From the NCBI GenBank assembly GCA_036365145.1, contig JAEOAD010000012.1:42476501-42540500 (forward strand): a stretch of DNA of 64,000 nucleotides, read 5' to 3'. This document shows positions 34,504 to 45,399 of this stretch, in pieces. Position numbers and translations under genes: made by a program. The DNA comes from Orientallactaga sibirica. Taxonomy: Eukaryota > Chordata > Mammalia > Rodentia > Dipodidae. The notes under the pieces are model-generated. The model ran no database searches. It saw nothing but the letters and a program-made list of their open reading frames with translations, and was not told the origin of the DNA. Every line of letters starts with the position of its first letter. The first letter of the stretch is position 1.

Positions 34504-36752
34504 TTTGCTTTTTCAAATTTGACTAATTTCTACACATGTCACATCCTGAATAGCTTACATAAGAGTTTCAGAAATATTGCAGTCATTTTCTTCCTTTTAA
34601 ATATTTGCATAATGTAATAAAATACACTTTTTTGGATTTACTTACATGCCTGAGAAAATCTTGGTGCTACTTTGTGACATACAACATCTCTGTTGTTACT
34701 GTTTTATTGCTGATATGCATGGGTTGTTACATCCCAATGATAAATAAGTCATTTAACTTCAATTATAAAATTAAGTTTATTTTTAAAAGAAAAAAATAAC
34801 ACAGTTTTATAATATTGGATTTAGAATAAGAAGCATGAAATCTCAGAATGGATTTGAAGAAAAAGAATATTAATGTTTTAGAACACATATAAATATAGAA
34901 AATGGAACTTTTATAACATCAAACCTGCTGGAGTAAATCATGTTCCCAGTACTGTGATTGATGAATTATTTATGATGCATTCTGCTACTTAGAAGAAGTG
35001 TCCTTTAAAGCAAATTGATGTTCACCTGAAATACAATTATGCTAAGACAGAGAGAGCAATCAATCTTATCTGTTCTTAGTAAGCTTTTCATTTTGAAATT
35101 TAAATAAACTATATCTGGGATCAGGTCATATTTTAATAGTATAATTCTATCTTTACCTAAAATAAACTGAAAGATAAAATACAAAGCAAGAGTTAAATTT
35201 GTTATGACCAACTGTTTATACCTAAAGTAACAGAGAAAACCATAAACTTATTGAAGAATAATTGTTCTTACAAAGTATATTTTTTTGTTTGTTTCAGCAG
35301 GAGTTGAAATGTACTTTAATCAGCTCTTTTCATTAGGGACACCTTCAGAATGGTTGATTCCATTAAACCTGTTTGCTGAGTGCTAAAGGCTCTATTTTGA
35401 TCGCATAGTGGGGAGAACCTTTTCTTTCCCCCTCAAGGAATGCCCTCCATGAATATCAATTATCAGGAGGCATGCCCTTCCTTATCCCCATCCTTTTGTT
35501 CTCCCCCCACCCGAATGAAGTTGTAGCATGACAGTTTCAGAAAATACCTAAGCTTTCATAAGGGCAACCCAAATTGAATTTGATTTTTTTGGTTGCAAGT
35601 TGATGTGAAATCTTTGTGCATGGTGAGATGTGAAATCATTTTCTATATACACTTTTTATTGTTTTTCTTCATCTAGGTGTGAGGATTTGCTCAAGAGATT
35701 GAATAACTATAGTATTATTCTTTGGACTGTTTTGCAACATTTTTCTTTATCCTGTTGTACTTCCTATGGTATACAAAGTAGATTATTTCACATGCTTACC
35801 TTATCCTTTTCCACTGGCTCAGCTTATTCTGTTTAATCTGAAACAGTTAGGAGACAGCTCCAGACTCCCATTGTATTAATTTCACTTGAAGCTTGTGTTG
35901 ATGTGTGCTTTTATGCTCTCACTCTTGGTTTTGTTAATTTCAATAGCAGGACTCTATGTTTGTCAACATTGCATTTCGTTTGCCTTGTGACATCTCATTG
36001 ATCAGTGTGATCTGTATCTTTCAGTACTTTGCTTACAGCTTTATTTATACTCATCACTCAAACTGATTTAGTGTACCATCAGCAGTTTGTATTAGGCTAC
36101 AGTAGATCCCTATGTCTAGGTGATAAATTATCATCTCTTGTGCATGGAGATGTATGGGGTACATTTTGGAGATGACCTCCTGAACAGACACTTCATGTCA
36201 CAGTGCTGCGTGGTCATGGAGTTGATATTAATATGCTTCTCATCCACAAGGCTCTGGGGAGTCCTGATTTACAAATTGTTGATAGAGCTAATCTGGGATG
36301 TCAGCACTTGCCTCTGCTATAAAATCTATTAATTGTTTTAGCATTAACCATGACTATTTCTATGTTGACATATGGAAGTTTATTATTTGCAAACAGATCT
36401 AGCATTAGATTTACTGGGGCAAATTGAAAATGTTGTGGTTTGTTTTTTAATTTATTTTTCTTCCTTATTTCCTTCTCCTCTTCCTCTTTCATTTTTAAAT
36501 GTTTCTTTTCCTTTTCCTTTTTCCCCCCATGTGCTTACACATTTATCCTTCTTGTTCTACATAACAATGTTATTATAAGATAGTGGGTTTCTGGGTCAGT
36601 TTATGTATTCATATCTTACTTAAAATATCTTAATATACTTTATATATGAATATTTTATACATTTCACAGTACTTTATATGAAGTATATGTATTAAATTTA
36701 AAATATAATATAATTCTCAAGAAACAGACTCTAGAGACTTTTTGGAAAATGA
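34504..36752. other. Intron, low repeat content
   Basis: More than 2 kb just 3' of exon A with no recognisable transposon. Sequence complexity is higher at 35300-36330 than in most of the intron. It may hold conserved non-coding sequence, which cannot be judged without comparison. Confidence 0.4.
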
Positions 36753-36914
36753 TTTTTTTTTTTTTTTTTTGTTTTTCTAGGTAGAGTCTCACTCTGGCCC
36801 AGGCTGACCTGGAATTAACTATGTAGTCTCAGGGTGGCCTCGAACTCTCGGCGATCCTCCTACCTCTGCCTCCCAAGTGCTGGGATTAAAGGCGTGCACC
36901 ATCACGCCCGGCTT
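36753..36914 (-). mobile_element. B1-type SINE, well preserved, TSD
   Basis: T18 tail, complete reverse B1 retaining CpGs (tcgaactctcggcgatcc, ggcgtgcacc, cacgcccggc). The flanks ttggaaaatgattttt and ttggaaaaggatttttt are a slightly diverged duplication. CpG retention suggests a young copy. Confidence 0.95.
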
Positions 36915-37029
36915 GGAAAAGGATTTTTTGTTTAAAGGTAGTCCCATAACCCACAGATCAGTTACTGGAATTTGTAGAGAGAAGCTCATCTTTCCTTGCA
37001 CTCTGGCCCTTGATACTTAAAAAAATTCT

Positions 37030-37210
37030 GTATTTTTTTGCACATGTGTGTACATGTATAAACACTCCAGGGCCTACTGGAGCTGTAATAAATGCCAGAT
37101 GACTGAAGCACTTTTTTGTATCTGGCTTACATGGGTGGCTAGGCAACTGAACCCCTGGCTATCAGCCTTTGCAAACAAGTACCTTTAACTCCTGAGCTAT
37201 CTCCCCAGCC
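37030..37210 (-). mobile_element. Old tRNA-derived SINE
   Basis: 'actccagggcctactggagctg', 'tgtatctggcttacatgggtggct' and 'aaacaagtacctttaactcctgagctatctccccagcc' in reverse orientation. Confidence 0.8.
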
Positions 37211-37492
37211 AGGACACATTTTGTTTTTGTTTGGTTGTTTGTTTTGTAATGCATATTACTTCTTTTGGATTAGTTTGGCACGTAAGTGATTCAGTCTTGC
37301 ACAGTATAAAACAATAAATTAATTGTAAACATTTTATAAGTAGATTATATACATACCTAATTTTTTTGTGATTCCACTCATTAAACTAGCTTTAGTTTTA
37401 ATTCTTGACCTGAAAGTGGAACTTGAAATTATCAAGTTTAAACTCTTGGTTGTTGGATTATGTGTACCCCTCATAAATAATATATTTTTTAA

Positions 37493-37497
37493 GACAT
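37493..37497. other. 5-bp target duplication (left)
   Basis: gacat here and at 39500-39504 flanks the element exactly. A 5-bp duplication is typical for ERVL/MaLR integration. Confidence 0.95.
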
Positions 37498-37888
37498 TGT
37501 GGTAGTTTGAATATATGTCCCCCAATATATTCAGTGTTTTACTTTATAGTTTGCATCTGCAATCACCTTGCTAGAGGCAAGGTCACTGGGGGCCGGTCTT
37601 AAGGTGTGGTGATGGTTTGAGAGTCCATTGTAAAGATATGCAAATGTGTCTAGCAGGAGTTCCTGAAGTCTGCTGTGTGACCTTTTGGCTGTAGTTAGTT
37701 TTGCTCTGTGTGCTGTGGTGGCTGGTTGGTTTCTCTCTCTCTCTGCTTGGCCCTGTGAAGGCCAGTTGCTTCTCCTGCCATTATGGAACTTCCCCTGGAT
37801 CTGTAAGCTTCAATAAATAATATCCCTTCCTCCATAACTGTGCCTGGTCTGGAAGTTCATCTCAGCGAACCTGAAGCTGTCTGCAACA
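37498..37888 (+). mobile_element. 5' LTR of MaLR element
   Basis: 391 bp, starts tgtggtagtttgaatatatg and ends gctgtctgcaaca. The polyadenylation signal is in 'cttcaataaataatatcc', about 70 bp from the end. Confidence 0.95.
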
Positions 37889-37894
37889 GTAAAG

Positions 37895-37913
37895 TGGTAC
37901 CGAGGAGTGTGGG
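37895..37913 (+). other. ERVL-type primer binding site
   Basis: TGGTACCGAGGAGTGTGGG begins six bases after the LTR. It matches the TGGTRYCAGGAGTGGGG class used by ERVL/MaLR elements (tRNA-Leu), allowing two or three changes. Confidence 0.8.
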
Positions 37914-39093
37914 GTGAGATGAACCTGACCATGTGGATATTCGTCTTTTGGAACCTTTGTTTTGGAGGAATGGGCATGGACTTGGTGCTTGCAACTGAAG
38001 GTGCCTTCTGGAATGGTAAGCCAAGTTTTATGGACTATTCTGATGAGAGTTTGAGAATGCTAAGTGCAGACTGTATTGAACTTCGAGGCTTGGCTTATAA
38101 GCTTTCTAAGAGGAAGGAAAGACGGCAGAGGACTTTGTTGGAACTGGGCTACTGGCATAAGGGATGGCTACGATCTGCTGTCCAGGCTCAGAAAGTTTGA
38201 TCAAGGTTAAATCTGTAATGGACTGATGTGCTTGGCTGAAGATACCGGACTGAGATTTTAAGATTTAAGTTGGAATACCTGAAGCAAGTTAAAAGTAGAG
38301 GCACTGAGACTGGTTTAGCTGCTATTGTCAAACACATTAGCAATCTTAAGGAAGGTGGAAGGAAGGTGGCCAGACTTGATTTACATTAAAACAATGGAGA
38401 GGATGCCTGAGGAAAGACTGTTAAAAATGCAAATTCTTGGAAAGAGCTGACTGGAGAAGGAACCTGCTTTTCAAGGCTATGGCTTATTTTGTCCCTGGAT
38501 TAAGAATATGGCTGTGTCCTGCACACCTGGTATTAGTTTTGGAAGCATGAAAAATGCATGGAATGGTCATGAGTTGCACACGGTTCCAGGAGCCGCTGCT
38601 GAGATGCAGCATGAAGGCAGGGCATGAAGTCCCTGAGGAATAGGCTGGAAGAGCCTTTTGGAAGATGGACCGTGGTTTGCATGGAGACCTGAAGATGTTT
38701 TGGATATACCAGGACTGTGCAAAAGGGCTACCATGGAGTGCAGTGTTTGCATGGGATGAAAGTTTTCCCTGGCGACTCTGCCCAGCTGGAGGGGCGGAAT
38801 TGGAAAACCTGGAGACTGTCAGTCTCTGGTTATATTGAACTTGAACTGCAGAAGTTTGATGACTGCTGATGGTGGTTGAGTTTGCATTGTTTTAGTTTCT
38901 CCTTGCTATGCCTTATACCAGTTAAAAATGTTTACTCTGTGCCTTTACATGTTGAAAGTATTTAACTTGTTTAATTTTACAGGACTCACTATCTTAAGTT
39001 GATCAAGACTGTGAGAACCTTTGAAATTGGACTGAGTACAATTTACAATGTGTGATAGTTATAAATCTATTGGGGCCAGGAGCTAAATATATT

Positions 39094-39108
39094 GGGGGCC
39101 AGGGGCGA
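39094..39108 (+). other. Polypurine tract of MaLR element
   Basis: gggggccaggggcga immediately precedes the 3' LTR. It is mostly purine, with two C interruptions. A similar 'tggggccaggagc' lies about 25 bp upstream. Confidence 0.6.
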
Positions 39109-39499
39109 TGTGGTAGTTTGAATATATGTCCCCCAATATATTCAGTGTTTTACTTTATAGTTTGCATCTGCAATCACCTTGCTAGAGGCAAGGTCACTGG
39201 GGGCCGGTCTTAAGGTGTGGTGATGGTTTGAGAGTCCATTGTAAAGATATGCAAATGTGTCTAGCAGGAGTTCCTGAAGTCTGCTGTGTGACCTTTTGGC
39301 TGTAGTTAGTTTTGCTCTGTGTGCTGTGGTGGCTGGTTGGTTTCTCTCTCTCTCTGCTTGGCCCTGTGAAGGCCAGTTGCTTCTCCTGCCATTATGGAAC
39401 TTCCCCTGGATCTGTAAGCTTCAATAAATAATATCCCTTCCTCCATAACTGTGCCTGGTCTGGAAGTTCATCTCAGCGAACCTGAAGCTGTCTGCAACA
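39109..39499 (+). mobile_element. 3' LTR of MaLR element
   Basis: 391 bp, same length as the 5' LTR and indistinguishable from it by eye. Followed directly by the target duplication gacat. Confidence 0.95.
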
Positions 39500-39504
39500 G
39501 ACAT

Positions 39505-40807
39505 AGAAGCTGATTATACTTTTTTGGCAAGCTCTACATGTCTACTGTTTTATATAGTACATTACACAAAATAACCAAGAATTTTGAGGAAGCTAGAGGC
39601 AATAGAATAAGTAGGGAGAAATAATTCTTATTTCAACTTCTAATTAATGCTGGGTTCCTACAGGTCATAAAATCTCTGTTAGCCTCTGACTGTGTAGATA
39701 TAAAATGCAATACTAGATTCTTCAAAATTCTACTTTTCATAGTCTATAAACTAATATTTTTAATGTAGTTTACCAGTTATGCTATAAGTGTTTCATTTAT
39801 TTCATGTGAGGATAGCTGTTTTAATTTGATGAGGAAAACCACAAACTAAATGTTTAATACGGAGTCACCTCTGGTCTTGAATCTCTGGGTCAGTCATCTG
39901 AATATTAAAATTGTATGGCTGTCAACATGTGCAGTACTGTGATGTTAGCAAAATGAAAATGACATTTGTTACAGCTTTTGCTGGCAGGATGTTTTATTTT
40001 GTTTGTATGAAGAAACAACCTACATTTCCTTGGGGTTTTAGCTGATTGTTTATTTTCCTGTTTGGCTCTAGATACTCAATATTTTCATGATTAAACTATA
40101 CCTGTTTTAGGTGACATTTGTTAAGGACATTTTGAAATTTCTGGGTGATTTTCAGTGTTCATTTATATTAAGGTCTGGAATTGACGCTACTTGAAGATTT
40201 GATGGCACTGCTGCTCTCTGCAAGTTGGATCTGGGGAGTCTCAGCAACTTCTATGATCAGTGTCATTATTGCGGTCTCCATCATAGGGTGCAGGACTTAC
40301 TGTTTTAACAACTGTAACAACTGCTTCTGATACTAGAGGAATGGTGTGGAATTGAGTCCTTTAAGGCCTGTATTCCAATTCTCCTAGATCTTTGTTTGCC
40401 CAACAAGTACCCAGAATTTTATATGAAGGACCAGGTGAAATGAAGAACTTCAGTGTAGTTTTTCCATTCAGAACTTCGAACTTCACACTGCAGTCTGGGT
40501 TTCAGCCACAGTGCTTCTCACAGTGGAAGGCCTGTGGTGTGTTTTAGCGTTGTCACAGAAGATGGCAAGTTTTGAACCTCATCATTTCCTGGGGTGCTGC
40601 TCATTGGACCCCAGGCCTTTCACATGCTACTAGCCCACATCCACAGCCACACCTTGTTTCACTCAGCTATATGTTCTCTCAAAGCTCATTTAAGAAACTC
40701 TTTTGCCCCTGAAAACCATGAATTACAATGGTCCCATTGCTGTCTATCAATAATATTGCCACAGTTAAAACTATGCCTAGTCAAGAAAGACAACTATTTG
40801 TAGATGA
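39505..40807. other. Intron, nothing recognised
   Basis: Unique sequence. A weak SINE-like relic ('ttggaccccaggcctttcacatgctac') lies near 40603-40640. Confidence 0.45.
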
Positions 40808-41030
40808 CAATCTTTTATTTATTATTTTTCCATGTGTGCGTACGCATGTTCTTGTGGGTATACATGTAGGTCGAGATCACAGGAAAACTTCAAGTGTCAA
40901 TCTCAGGAATGCCACTCATCTTCCTTTTTGTGAGACAAGATTGCTCACTGCTTGTCGTTTACCAATTAGGCTAGACTATCCCACAGTGAGTACCTGGGTT
41001 CTGCCTGTCTGTCTCCAAATACAGCTTAAT
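40808..41030 (-). mobile_element. B4A-type SINE fragment
   Basis: 'tgtgcgtacgcatgttcttgtggg', 'gagacaagattgctcactgcttgtcgtttaccaattaggctagac' follow the reversed B4A order. The ID-like head is missing. Confidence 0.65.
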
Positions 41031-41129
41031 TAAGAATGGTAAATCCAACCAAGAATATGTAATGCATAACCTGCCCTGACATGGAAAGAGAGATTAGCAC
41101 TTCCAATGCAGGCCTATACACCTGCTTTT

Positions 41130-42340
41130 TAGAACTGTTTTTATTTATTTATTTTAATTTTATATTCATGTTGGTGCCTTTGGTAGCCTCCTCCCTGTCC
41201 CCTCTGAAGGGACTCTCTGGGGAATGTGGGTCATGCATTATGGGGGTAGCCAACAGTTATGGGGAAGAGGCAATGTCTCTGTGTATAATGACCCAACTTG
41301 TGGCTCTAACACTCTTTCTGCCCCCTCTTCTGTGAATTTCCCTGAGCCATGTTGGGTTCATTTTAGTTCTACTTCAGTGATGAGGTTTTGGGAGCCTCTG
41401 TGTCTCTGGATATCTGGCTTAGTAGGAGTTGAATGTTCTCTGTGTCTATCTCCTTCACCCTTTTGTTGGTATCAGGTTCAACTAGAAAGCAGCACTCTTG
41501 TCCATTTCCCCCATTACTCTGTGGTTTCAGCTGGGCCCCTCAGGTTTGGTATTCATCTGAAAAAGAGAAGCAAATTCTCCAACAGAGAGAGAAGTCAGCA
41601 CCAGATAGATGGGATGGCCATTGTTAACTTAGAGACAATTTTATATGTGTAGGCCCTCTTATAGCCAATTGGTGGGAGCTTGATATTGGAGAATGGGCTC
41701 ATTTTTTGGACATGGTTTTGACTTGTTTCCCAGTTCCAGCTATGAGTTCCATTCTATTAAGCAAATCTGTTAGCCAAATCGTGAGCAGTTCCTTATTCAG
41801 CCTCATTACCTTTTGGGGTGGCTTCAAATCTCACCAATGCTGAGTGCCAACCTTGATCTTGAGTGCTGTGCTGTGAATATGGCGCTCTGATCAGCTGTGC
41901 TGGATGCCCTGCTTCAGGGAGCTTAATGTATTCTATGGAGGTTCGAGGTTCTGTGGGTTGGGGGATGGGAGAATGTGGGAAGCCTGAAGTTGTGGTGGAA
42001 CTGCTCAGCTAGTCCTGCTTGTGTCCTGCTGTCTCCCCTTCAGATTTCTTGACTTTGCAAGGAGGTTGATGAGGTTGAAAAGTCCCCTAGTTTGGTCTCT
42101 CTGCTCCTGCTAGGTGGGCTGGGTCCTGTGGCTCACGACCGGGTCAGCAAGCTCCTTGGTGGGATACTGGCTGATTTCCTTCTTTCTGATAGATCCTAGT
42201 CTCTCCTGCTTCTCCGCTGTGGCTGATAAAAACCTATACACCTTCACTTTTCAGACGAAGAGTGTATTTTGCTGTGGTTTTGCTCAAATCCCTCCCTAGG
42301 CTGGACTGGTGTGACTCCTATGCAGGCATCTTACCTGGAA
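41130..42340 (-). mobile_element. L1 3'-UTR-like block
   Basis: A T-rich left end (41138-41165) followed by a 1.2-kb non-coding block. It shares phrases with 45400-46660, for example 'ccctcttctgtgaatttccctgagccatg' against 'cccctcttctacagtattccctgaaccatgg'. By analogy with the L1 at 56725 the orientation is minus. The 142-codon plus-strand frame in it (41224-41652) is not a gene. Confidence 0.55.
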
Positions 42341-42410
42341 GTCACCTGTTTTAAATTCTTAAAGTTGTTATTCTTCTAATATATAGAACTGAAGAAAAGA
42401 CATATTACCA

Positions 42411-42744
42411 GGCTGGGGAGATGGTTTAGCAAGTAAGAGTACTTGCTGTGCAAGCAGGATGGCCCGAGAGGTCCTTTTGTTCTGTATCCTTCACACCTAC
42501 AGAAAAGGCTTGATGTGACCACAGATGCCTGTAACACCATTCCTATTGGGAGCTAAGGGAAAAGAATTGCTGGAGCTTGCTGGTCAGTTTGACCTAAAAC
42601 AGCATCTTCAGTTTCAGTGTGATACTCCATCTCAAGGAAGCATGTGGAAGAGTGACAGAGGCTAGCTGACATTCTCCTGTCTTCCACATGCATGTACATG
42701 AAATAGGTGAATGAGCACATATATATTCATGCAACTCATCGCTT

Positions 42745-42779
<35 letters not shown>

Positions 42780-42810
42780 CACATGCACACACACTGTACA
42801 AACATATGTT
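42411..42810 (+). mobile_element. B4A-type SINE, long tail
   Basis: Plus-strand head 'ggctggggagatggtttagcaagtaagag', a diverged B1-like part ending 'gatactccatctcaagg', then 'cttccacatgcatgtacatg', a (CT)n tract and a CA-rich end. Confidence 0.75.
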
Positions 42811-43867
42811 GTATACATACCCCCAAAATTTCTAACTCACATCCACAGTGAAATCAGCTATTCAAAATAATTCTTTTGATTAACACAAGAGTTTCAACTT
42901 TTGGTTTGCATGATCACAACCTTGATCTCATCATTCTCTCCTATCCAGGCTGGCCAATCCTCCTGGGTTATGGGAAGTGCACTGAGAAGGAACTAAGCAG
43001 TCCTTTGCCTAAATTGCTCTTAGAACATCTGGAAAATTAGCTTATATTTTCTGCCAGGATTTTCTCCCAGCAATAATTCCAGTGAGTAATGAGGGCTGAG
43101 AAAACAACTGCATGATGCATCACCTACTGGGACTTAAACCATCAGTGAGGATGCACTAGGCAGGTCAGCCTTACCCAGAGACTCCCTGTACCCACCTCAG
43201 GCTACACTTTTCAAACACCTTCTGGAAGTGAATGTGAAAGAATGTTAGGGAGATGTATGTACAGATATATACAAGTGAAGTGCAATAGACTTATAACTTT
43301 CTGCCTGTGTGATTTCTTTTTTCAAAATGAAAAGTGTAATTAAAATAGATTAGCATCACATAGTGGGTCATTCCTATCATCTCAAGACACTGAAAGTTAA
43401 GGCAGGAGGATCACTGGGAGTGCTCTGATCACCTCCTAATTCCTGTCTAAGTCATTGTCAAAGGCCACATTAGGAAGATTACTGCAGGGATCCATGTCTA
43501 TTTAATAGTCACACTGTTTGAAAGTGATCTCTCATGATAATTCCAATAAAGTTTTTTTTGTTGTTGTTGTTGTTTTCTGGTGGGAAACTTGGATGGAAGT
43601 ATTATAGTGCAACATCATTTCTATCCTTCTTCTTGGACAGATTTTAGTGTCCAATACTGTTGAATATCCTTTTTGTTGTGATAAACATACTCTGATTTTG
43701 CTCTTTCTTATTTTCTGCCTCTCTAGGAGTTGTTGGTTAATTTTCATAGACCTATGAAATTTTTGTTGCTCCTATAAATAAATGTTTCCTCTAGCTTCCT
43801 TCTTTGATGAATACTGCCCAGGTTCTAGCATCTTTTTACAGATTTTGCATTTTCTTTTGTGGATATT
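42811..43867. other. Intron; possible old B1 relic
   Basis: 43355-43425 ('tcattcctatcatctcaagacactgaaagttaaggcaggaggatcac') looks like a decayed plus-strand B1. The rest was not recognised. Confidence 0.4.
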
Positions 43868-44110
43868 AAAAGTCATTTATTTATTATTTATTTAGGTAAA
43901 GGTGTATGTGTGTATATGAATGTTCATGGGACATAATATTGCTGTGGAGGATGGAAGAGTTGTGTGTGTTCTACCTTGAGACAAGGCCTTGTGCCACTGC
44001 AAACCAGCCAGTGTTGCCTGTGAGTGGCTTTACATAGGTACCGGGGAATTGAACCCAGCCTTGCAGCCTTTGTAAACAAACACTTTTCCCCCCTGAATTT
44101 CAGTCTCCTA
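43868..44110 (-). mobile_element. Old B4/tRNA-type SINE
   Basis: T-rich tail with TG-rich stretch, 'ccttgagacaaggccttgtgccactgc' and 'accggggaattgaacccagccttgcagcctttgtaaacaaacac', in reverse orientation. Confidence 0.6.
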
Positions 44111-45399
44111 GTCCTTTGCTATACATATACTTGTTCAATGCATAAACATTAATTTTCAACAGTATGTAACAATGCTTATGCTTAAACTATACACATGATC
44201 AATAAATGAGCTCTACATTTTATATCTTTCTTTCATAATTTAGGTTAGATTTCTATAGCATAAACCTGACACTATGTATGTCTTATAGCCTTCCTTTAAT
44301 GTAAATAATTCAGGTAATGATTTATATTACTTGGACCTGCTTTCATTTTCAGTTGTTCCTATCATTATAATTACATTTTTCTTTTATTCTGATTTTTATG
44401 GAAATAAAAAATAAAGGACAAATATGAATTCATAAGAAAACAATGATTTACACAATAGCTATTAAAACAATTAATCCACAGTACAATTTATTTTTCTTCT
44501 CAAATAAAACAATATTGTTTTTAATGGCCTACATCTAGAAATGCCATTCTTCATGTTGTTATGTGTCAAAAACAGGGAATTGGAATTATGAACAAAAATC
44601 ATTAGGCTTGATACACATTCAAGCCCTTAAATACTTGTCAGAAAGTGAGTCACCTTTCTGCTTAACCAGTGAGAATAATTCAGTAGCATCAAAAATATGG
44701 TTGAATAAAGAAAGATTCCTCTTAATTAGTATTTAACTGCTCTTTTCCATAAGGTAACCTACAACAAGATATTTGGCTCCAATTATCAGGGTTGAAATTG
44801 CTTATGCAAATCAATGTAAAGGCAATGAGGTGTGGATAAAAAGCAAAAAGGAAATATTATTATTATTGGTTTGTGCTCATAAAATTCTGATAGCCTGAAG
44901 GTAATGACAGGCACAAAGCCATGGAGATTACTAGCAACAACATCCATGGTAACTTGTGTTCCAATGAGGTGTTGTATGTTAACATGTCTATTCAGAATTT
45001 TTATTTGAAGTCTTCAGATTTATGTTTGTGGCAGTTGCTCTCTTTATGAAAATTTTCAGATAAATTAAAAGTTCATAAATAATAGAATAGAAATAATGTA
45101 TGAAAGTCACTCAGTTCATGATGAGATAGTATGATGTATTTATTCAGAGTATACCTGACAGCTTTGCTCAAAAGTCTGCATTCCACTTAAGACATTATGC
45201 CATTTTAGATATGTTGAAAATAGAAAGGTGAACCCTTAGTGATAATTTCTTGTGACCACTCAGTAACACATGATAATATTGTTAACAGTGCAGAGTTTGT
45301 AATACTGTTATCATTGCTGGATTTTACTTACTTGATAAGACCTATTCAGCATTCAATTTTTCATATTTCCATTTTAGTTTATATATAACAGTTTATACT
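44111..45399. other. Intron, low repeat content
   Basis: No transposon recognised. Contains an octamer word atgcaaat (44804-44811) and ccatggtaac (44944-44953, an RFX-like half site). These are short words and may be chance. Confidence 0.35.

Larger units (their letters stand above)
37498..39499 (+). mobile_element. Complete non-autonomous MaLR/ERVL element
   Basis: A 2,002-bp element with two 391-bp LTRs (TG...CA), an ERVL-type tRNA-Leu primer site directly after the 5' LTR, a 1,220-bp internal region, a purine-rich tract before the 3' LTR, and a 5-bp target duplication. Comparing the LTRs base by base I see no difference, so the insertion is very recent. No reverse transcriptase or gag was recognised. 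The longest internal frame is 97 codons (37907-38200), consistent with MaLRs, which are mobilised by ERVL proteins supplied from elsewhere. Size and structure resemble MT and ORR1 elements of other rodents. Solo LTRs of the same family sit at 10087-10471 and 52487-52873. Confidence 0.93.

Noticed and set aside
41224..41652. 142-codon plus-strand frame
   Set aside because: It lies within an L1 3'-UTR-like block, on the opposite strand to the L1, so it is not a gene.
44804..44811. Octamer site as an annotated regulatory element
   Set aside because: An 8-base word is expected by chance several times per 64 kb on two strands in AT-rich DNA. Kept only as a low-interest note.
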